Positions 7,194-10,923 of a stretch of 10,923 nt of DNA are shown one piece after another. The stretch lies in the NCBI GenBank assembly GCA_003519485.1, contig DOWQ01000122.1, positions 1 through 10,923 on the forward strand. Direction: 5' to 3'. Both the position numbers and the translations under genes were made by a program. A model generated the notes under the pieces. It was not told the DNA's origin. It worked only from the letters and a program-made list of their open reading frames with translations, and did no database searches. How positions within the stretch are numbered: the stretch's first letter is position 1; the number at the start of each line of letters is the position of its first letter. Source of the DNA: Streptomyces sp. (GTDB lineage: Bacteria > Actinomycetota > Actinomycetes > Streptomycetales > Streptomycetaceae).

Positions 7194-8338
7194 TCCACGA
7201 CTGTCGGGATGTCGACCACGCCGACGTCGATGCCCTGGGCTCGCAGCGCCCGTGCGGCTTGCAGCAGGGACACCTGGGCAAAGGTGAAGAGGTTCTGTGT
7301 TGTCAACGGCTTCCCGCTCCTCAGGGACACCGCGTACACGACCTTGGTGGGCGTGAAGTCGTCGCTGACCGGATGCTCCGGGTCCTGGCTACGCACCCGC
7401 CGGACGAACTCCGCTCTCGCTTCGGCGTCGAAGCGCAGGGCGTCGGCGGACACCCGGCCCTGGGCGAAGAGATGGCTCAGCGGAGCTGAGGAAGCTGCCC
7501 GCTTCACGTGGATGAGCGTGCCGTCCGCGGCGAGAAGGTCGGCGGCCTCGATCCCATACGGATGCTGCTCGGTCCTGATGAGCTTACGGTCGAGGCAAAC
7601 GTAACCGTGCTTCCGCGCCTCCTCGTTGTAGTCCTTCTCCTCCTTGTAGTCGGAGGTCCAGTCGAAGAGCGCCACCACGGTCGGTGCCGCCAGGAGGGCG
7701 TGGACCTCGCGGCGGATGCCCTCGACGTACTGGTCCCCGATCTCGAACCAGCGGCCCTCGTGGTGGAAGTACCGGCTGGAGTCGAGGGGTATCTCGGCGG
7801 CCAGCCACTTGTGCGCTTTCACCTGGGCGCTGATCGACTCACTCCCCTCCTCGTCCTTGCACATCTGGATGTAGCCGTCCGGCAGGGCGGCCGGACGCCG
7901 GCCCGGCTGGAGGTCGTCGAGCAGACCCAGCACGTCGTCGAGATCCAGGGAGTGGAACAGTTGCCGGTCGCCGCGGACTTTCACCCGGTACGACATGGCC
8001 CCGTCCTCCTGGTCCAGACAGGCCGTGGGGATGGCGAGTGCCAGGCTCCCGGTGTCCGCCCCCGCGCCGAGAAGGTCGCCCAGCTTCTCGTCCAGTGTCT
8101 CGCGGCGCGGGTCACGCGGCCTGAGCGGCCGCACCCGAGCGATGGCTTCGAAGTCCGGTGCCGGGGACTGCCGCGAGACGATCTCGCGGATCTCCGCAAG
8201 ATCCTGGAGCAGGTCTTCGGGACGAGAACCCAGGTGGATCTTCAGCGAGTCCGTGCCGGCGACCTGCGCCGTCCTCCGGCGTCCCCGCCCGATGGTCAGC
8301 TCGGTGGTGCCGATGGCCCCGACGAGACGGCTGACCAC
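7178..8338 (-). CDS. DUF6119 / TIGR04141-family 'sporadically distributed' protein, apparently lacking its N-terminal part (386 aa)
   Basis: The best match from memory is the TIGR04141/DUF6119 family, typically about 500-600 residues and scattered through accessory, defence-rich regions. Recognisable blocks are AQVAGTDSLKIHL (25-37), HGYVCLDRKLI (244-254), HPYGIEAADLLAADGTLIHV (259-278), SSAPLSHLFAQGRVSA (283-298) and TKVVYAVSL (331-339). The order Glu264-Asp267-x-HVK (Lys279) recalls a PD-(D/E)xK-like nuclease core; that is inference. The first usable start is GTG at 8338, with AAGGAG 9 nt upstream. However, coding-like sequence continues in frame to a stop at 8474-8476, giving DAIRQVTYNLIDARGRT with no ATG, GTG or TTG. 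Roughly the first 150 residues of the family therefore seem lost at the border with the upstream DndB-like gene. The surviving protein may be a remnant or a shortened functional form. Confidence 0.72.
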   Translation of the reverse strand: MVSRLVGAIGTTELTIGRGRRRTAQVAGTDSLKIHLGSRPEDLLQDLAEIREIVSRQSPAPDFEAIARVRPLRPRDPRRETLDEKLGDLLGAGADTGSLALAIPTACLDQEDGAMSYRVKVRGDRQLFHSLDLDDVLGLLDDLQPGRRPAALPDGYIQMCKDEEGSESISAQVKAHKWLAAEIPLDSSRYFHHEGRWFEIGDQYVEGIRREVHALLAAPTVVALFDWTSDYKEEKDYNEEARKHGYVCLDRKLIRTEQHPYGIEAADLLAADGTLIHVKRAASSAPLSHLFAQGRVSADALRFDAEARAEFVRRVRSQDPEHPVSDDFTPTKVVYAVSLRSGKPLTTQNLFTFAQVSLLQAARALRAQGIDVGVVDIPTVVDDPMP

Positions 8339-8529
8339 TTCGCCGTACTCCTTAATGGGGAAGCTCCGGATGTGCTGGCCCAGCGCGGCCGAGCTCCTGT
8401 CGGTGCGGCCCCGGGCGTCTATGAGGTTGTAGGTGACCTGGCGGATGGCGTCGGGCTGTGCAGGCGGTGCCGTTCATACGGCAGGTGTGGCGGGGCCTGA
8501 CGGACAGCGGTGAGCGGGGCGGAAGCGTG

Positions 8530-9759
8530 TCACTCGTGCAGACCGCGGATCTTTCGTCCCGCTTCGGTGGCCGGGTAGAGGACGGCGTCGGCGACACGCC
8601 CCCCGGAGTCCCTGACGCCCCCGGCGAAGTTGAGACGGCCGGACGCGCCCGCCTTGGCGGCGATGCCGTCCCAGTACGCCGCCTCGCGCTCCCAGCGGAT
8701 GTCGGCGAGGAGCCGGTCCAGGCCGTCGATGTCCAGCGCGGAGGAAGGGTCGCTCCAGGGCATGGCCTGGTGGACGGCGATGCCGACTCCGGCGAGTACC
8801 GCGGGCGCAGTGAGGGCGCTGCGGTTGGCGAGGTGCGGGAAGTGGTCCGAGATCAGCCGCCCGAGGAGCGGCACGACGACGGCTTCGACCTGGTCGGGGT
8901 CGGCCCCGGCGGGCAGTTCGTCCTCGTGGACCGTTTCGGCGGAGCGCGACAGGCCAGGACGCCCGTAGACAGCGGTGACGACCAGCGCACGCAGCGCGGA
9001 GAGCGTGATGACCTCGCGGTCGCCGTGCGAGACCTGCCGCTTGCTGGCGTTGACGAGCTGGGCGAACGGCACACGCTTGCCGTCGATCTCGACCTTTACG
9101 GAGTCGGCGACGAGGTGGGCGAGCCGGGTGCCGAAGTCCCGCTGGTCCATGGACATGGCGAGGTTCTTGGCGACGGCGACGCCCTGGACGTCCCGGTCGT
9201 AGAAGATCTGACGGGCGTCGGCCGGGGACAGGTCGACGTACAGCTCGAACGGGATGCGCACCTGGGCGAGTTCGGCGTACGTCAGGCCGTATACCTCCGG
9301 GCTGTCGTAGAGGTCGTGCCAGGCGGTGGCCTGAGTTTCACCGTCGACGGCGATCACCATCGTGCCCGGCGTGATGGTGATGGTCCGCAGACCGCTGCCC
9401 GGCACGAGTTCGTCACTGATCGCCGCGAGCGGTCCGGCGTGCCACAGGGTGATGGGCGGCGTGGACCAAGCGGCGCCGAGCTCCCCCTTGAGGCCGTCTG
9501 CGATGTACTCGGCGTACGGGCCGACGTTCTTGCCCTTCTGCGACTTCAGGGTGCGCTGCACGGTCGCGCGCAGTTCGGCGTGCCGGCGCACGAGTCCGGA
9601 CGCAGCCTTGAGCTTCTTCGCGTCCTCCTCCGCGCGCGGCGAAGGCACGAGCTGGACGAGGGCGGGGACGGACATGGTGCCGATGACCGCGTCGTCGCGG
9701 AACGGCATGACGGTGAGCTGGGTTCCTTCGACGACGGCGGTCGGCATGGTGAGGCGCAT
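8530..9759 (-). CDS. DndB-like / DGQHR-type protein, 409 aa, outside a recognisable dnd cluster
   Basis: Resembles the DndB family (DGQHR-domain proteins). The central VDGETQATAW (138-147) stands where DGQHR proteins have IDGQHR, and the region RQIFYDRDVQGVAVAKNL (183-200) plus MSMDQRDFGTRLAHLV (202-217) matches the conserved 'iFxDxNxxg ... mDxrD' block. In dnd clusters DndB acts as a transcriptional regulator of phosphorothioation genes; related DGQHR proteins occur in other DNA-modification islands. The ATG at 9759 (MRLTMPTAVV) has CGGAGA about 7 nt upstream; an in-frame extension to 9822 adds 21 Arg-rich residues and was not used. It is divergent from the N6-methylase gene and upstream of the DUF6119-like gene on the same strand, 191 bp from its GTG. 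No dndC/D/E partner is visible, so a sulfur-related function should not be assumed. A regulatory or DNA-sensing role beside the methylase is inference. Confidence 0.78.
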   Translation of the reverse strand: MRLTMPTAVVEGTQLTVMPFRDDAVIGTMSVPALVQLVPSPRAEEDAKKLKAASGLVRRHAELRATVQRTLKSQKGKNVGPYAEYIADGLKGELGAAWSTPPITLWHAGPLAAISDELVPGSGLRTITITPGTMVIAVDGETQATAWHDLYDSPEVYGLTYAELAQVRIPFELYVDLSPADARQIFYDRDVQGVAVAKNLAMSMDQRDFGTRLAHLVADSVKVEIDGKRVPFAQLVNASKRQVSHGDREVITLSALRALVVTAVYGRPGLSRSAETVHEDELPAGADPDQVEAVVVPLLGRLISDHFPHLANRSALTAPAVLAGVGIAVHQAMPWSDPSSALDIDGLDRLLADIRWEREAAYWDGIAAKAGASGRLNFAGGVRDSGGRVADAVLYPATEAGRKIRGLHE

Positions 9760-9830
9760 GGGGATTCTCCGAGGGTCTCTTGACCACGCATGGGTGGTTG
9801 GATCCGGCCGTCGTCGGCGCAACGCGCGGC

Positions 9831-9903
9831 ATCTGGTGAGGGCAAGGCATGGCGGATCGAAGCGATCCGTGGACCGAATGCCCCGTCGGAAGCATCACCA
9901 GAT
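9831..9903. repeat. Nested inverted repeats, 73 bp, in the divergent intergenic region
   Basis: The outer arms ATCTGGTGA (9831-9839) and TCACCAGAT (9895-9903) are perfect 9-mers. GGGCA (9840-9844) can pair with TGCCC (9879-9883). The inner CGGATCG (9853-9859) and CGATCCG (9863-9869) form a perfect 7-bp stem closing on AAG. The element lies between the DndB-like gene start and its candidate promoter; the outer right arm overlaps the candidate -10 (9900-9905). It could be a leader RNA structure, a protein-binding dyad or a small mobile-element relic. I do not recognise it. Confidence 0.5.
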
Positions 9904-9929
9904 AAGCATGCACCTGAAAGCGTCGTCAA
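9900..9929 (-). promoter_or_regulatory. Candidate promoter of the DndB-like gene
   Basis: On the minus strand TTGACG (9929-9924) is followed after 18 bp by TTATCT (9905-9900). The -35 is strong for a sigma-70/HrdB-type promoter and the -10 is mediocre. Transcription would begin near 9893, leaving a leader of about 130 nt before the ATG at 9759. The -35 hexamer lies inside one arm of the inverted repeat at 9923-9950. Confidence 0.4.
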
Positions 9930-9950
9930 ACGTCTTGGCCGATTTGACGA
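9923..9950. promoter_or_regulatory. Inverted repeat with TTGACG in each arm, candidate shared operator
   Basis: TCGTCAAA (9923-9930) and TTTGACGA (9943-9950) are perfect 8-bp inverted arms separated by 12 bp, so their centres lie 20 bp apart, about two helical turns. The left arm contains the -35 of the DndB-like gene on the minus strand, and the -35 candidate of the methylase gene falls in the spacer. A dimeric regulator bound here would control both divergent genes. Candidates are the DndB-like protein and the methylase's own HTH, both by inference from position. Confidence 0.5.
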
Positions 9951-9962
9951 GCGCTGTAGATT
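9935..9962 (+). promoter_or_regulatory. Candidate promoter of the N6-methylase gene
   Basis: TTGGCC (9935-9940), then 16 bp, then TAGATT (9957-9962), a good match to the actinobacterial -10 consensus TAgRrT. Transcription would begin near 9969, giving a leader of about 30 nt with AGGA at 9989-9992 as the ribosome site before the ATG at 10001. An alternative -35, TTGACG (9944-9949), has no well-spaced -10. Confidence 0.45.
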
Positions 9963-10000
9963 GTTAACTGCTCACTACCGAGAGGCCCAGGACATCCGCC

Positions 10001-10923
10001 ATGCCGCAGCCATCCCCCCAGGTCACCGCCGCCGAGATCTCCCGCATCGCGGGAGTCACGCGCGCCACGGTCAGCAACTGGCGCCGCCGGCACGACGACT
10101 TCCCGGACCCGTCGGGCGGCACGGAGAGCAGTCCCCTGTACGACCTGGAGGCGGTGCGCGCCTGGCTCGCCTCGCGGGGACACGCGTCCGCGGCCAGCCC
10201 TTCGGAGGAGCTGCTCACGAGCCTCCGCCTGCGCGCCCAGGGCAGCAGCGGCACATCGGACCTGCTGCTCCTCGTCCTGGCCGCCGCCCGCCACGCAGCC
10301 GCCGACCTCACCGCGTTCGCCGAGCTCCCCGGCGCCGACCTGGCCGCCCGCGCGGAGCGGGCCGTGGCCGACCTCGCCGACGCGGTACCGGGCGCGGATG
10401 CCGTCCGTTTCACGGCCGACGACGCCACTGTCCTGCGCGCCCTCCTCCTGTGCGTACGGGACGAGGACGGCCAGGCGGCGCTGGGCGTGCTCGCCGAGCG
10501 GGAGTTGGAGGACAGCGCGTCCAGCGGCACCTACCGGACGCCCGTCCCGCTCGCCAATCTCGCCGCCCGCCTGATCCCCGGCACCCCGGCCGGCGTCCTC
10601 GACCCGGCCTGCGGCAGCGGCACTCTCCTGGCGTCCGCCGCCCGACGCGGAGCGACCGAGCTGTACGGGCAGGACGCGCTCCCCGTACAGGCCCGGCGCA
10701 GCGCGGTCGGCCTGGCGCTGGCAGCCCCCGAGGCCGAGGTCACCGTCCGCACCGGCGACAGCCTCCGCACGGACGCCTTCCCCGAGCTCACCGCCGACGC
10801 GGTGCTGTGCAACCCGCCGTACGGCGTCCGCGACTGGGGTCACGACGAGCTGGCGTACGACCCCCGCTGGGCGTACGGCTTCCCGGCCCGCGCCGAGTCG
10901 GAGCTGGCCTGGGTGCAGCACGC
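10001..10923 (+). CDS. N6-adenine DNA methyltransferase with N-terminal helix-turn-helix (partial, runs off right edge)
   Basis: Open plus-strand frame of 307 codons with no stop before the window end. Residues 8-31 (VTAAEISRIAGVTRATVSNW and following RRRH) form a helix-turn-helix like those of MerR/excisionase-type binders, and YDLEAVRAWLASRG (47-60) fits the wing that follows. A helical spacer (70-170) leads to SSGTYRTPVPLANLAARL (174-191), the usual entry to the HsdM-like fold. Then come SAM-binding motif I VLDPACGSGTLL (199-210), an acidic strand LYGQDALPVQA (221-231), and catalytic motif IV LCNPPYGVRDW (269-279), the NPPY signature of gamma-class N6-adenine methylases. The ATG at 10001 follows AGGA by 8 nt. 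The target-recognition region lies beyond the window. It is divergent from the DndB-like gene; a role in restriction-modification or phage defence is inferred from the family and neighbours. Its partner nuclease, if any, is not visible. Confidence 0.93.
   Translation, partial: MPQPSPQVTAAEISRIAGVTRATVSNWRRRHDDFPDPSGGTESSPLYDLEAVRAWLASRGHASAASPSEELLTSLRLRAQGSSGTSDLLLLVLAAARHAAADLTAFAELPGADLAARAERAVADLADAVPGADAVRFTADDATVLRALLLCVRDEDGQAALGVLAERELEDSASSGTYRTPVPLANLAARLIPGTPAGVLDPACGSGTLLASAARRGATELYGQDALPVQARRSAVGLALAAPEAEVTVRTGDSLRTDAFPELTADAVLCNPPYGVRDWGHDELAYDPRWAYGFPARAESELAWVQH

Noticed and set aside
8352..8477. Short minus-strand frame starting MNGTACTARRHPPG
   Set aside because: No Shine-Dalgarno sequence, and its composition shows it is the +1 frame of the DUF6119-like coding sequence.
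7508..8500. 330-codon plus-strand open frame opposite the DUF6119-like gene
   Set aside because: No ribosome site or domain, and its composition is typical of antisense frames in high-GC genes.
8530..9759. Evidence for a complete dnd phosphorothioation cluster
   Set aside because: Only a DndB-like protein is present; no cysteine desulfurase, DndC, DndD or DndE gene lies in the window.
8458..9783. 441-codon plus-strand open frame opposite the DndB-like gene
   Set aside because: Antisense shadow: low-complexity composition and no motif, while the minus strand gives a coherent DndB-like protein with a ribosome site.
9926..10921. 331-codon open frame on the minus strand opposite the N6 methylase
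   Set aside because: The plus-strand frame carries complete methylase motifs (DPACGSGT, NPPYG) and an HTH. The minus-strand translation is Arg/Ala/Gly-rich with no recognisable motif and is explained by GC bias.

Overview
The window looks like a chromosomal accessory segment of a high-GC actinomycete, most likely a Streptomyces. Codon third positions are overwhelmingly G or C, GTG starts are common, purine-rich ribosome sites sit 5-9 nt before starts, and the protein families (MHS-type MFS carrier, ACAD10/11-type dehydrogenase, HTH-linked N6 methylase) are typical of that group. No rRNA, tRNA, CRISPR array or intact insertion sequence was recognised.

Left edge (1-674): the 5' part of a minus-strand winged-helix / AlkZ-like DNA glycosylase gene runs off the window. 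Behind it lies about 250 bp of apparently decayed coding sequence that resembles a piece of a UvrD-type helicase in broken frames.

Centre (675-6936): one catabolic unit. Four minus-strand genes run in the order acyl-CoA ligase, acyl-CoA dehydrogenase of the ACAD10/11 type, aminoglycoside-phosphotransferase-like kinase, MHS-family transporter. A TetR-family repressor is divergent from them. An 18-bp perfect palindrome between ligase and repressor is the probable operator. Ligase plus kinase plus atypical dehydrogenase is the enzyme set known from 4-hydroxyacid breakdown (bacterial LvaE/LvaA/LvaC, mammalian ACAD10/ACAD11). The simplest reading is import of an organic acid, CoA activation, phosphorylation of a hydroxyl on the acyl-CoA, and phosphate elimination to an enoyl-CoA for beta-oxidation.

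Right part (7178-10923): a DNA-modification or defence neighbourhood. On the minus strand are a DndB-like (DGQHR-type) protein and, downstream of it, a DUF6119/TIGR04141-type protein whose N-terminal third appears to be missing. Divergent from them on the plus strand is an N6-adenine DNA methylase with an N-terminal helix-turn-helix, cut by the window end. The 241-bp divergent region holds back-to-back promoter candidates, an inverted repeat whose two arms each contain TTGACG, and a larger nested dyad. No dndC, dndD or dndE gene is visible, so the DndB-like protein does not belong to an ordinary phosphorothioation cluster within this window. The methylase plus orphan DndB-like pair is the best candidate here for a little-described system; the rest of it would lie beyond the right edge.
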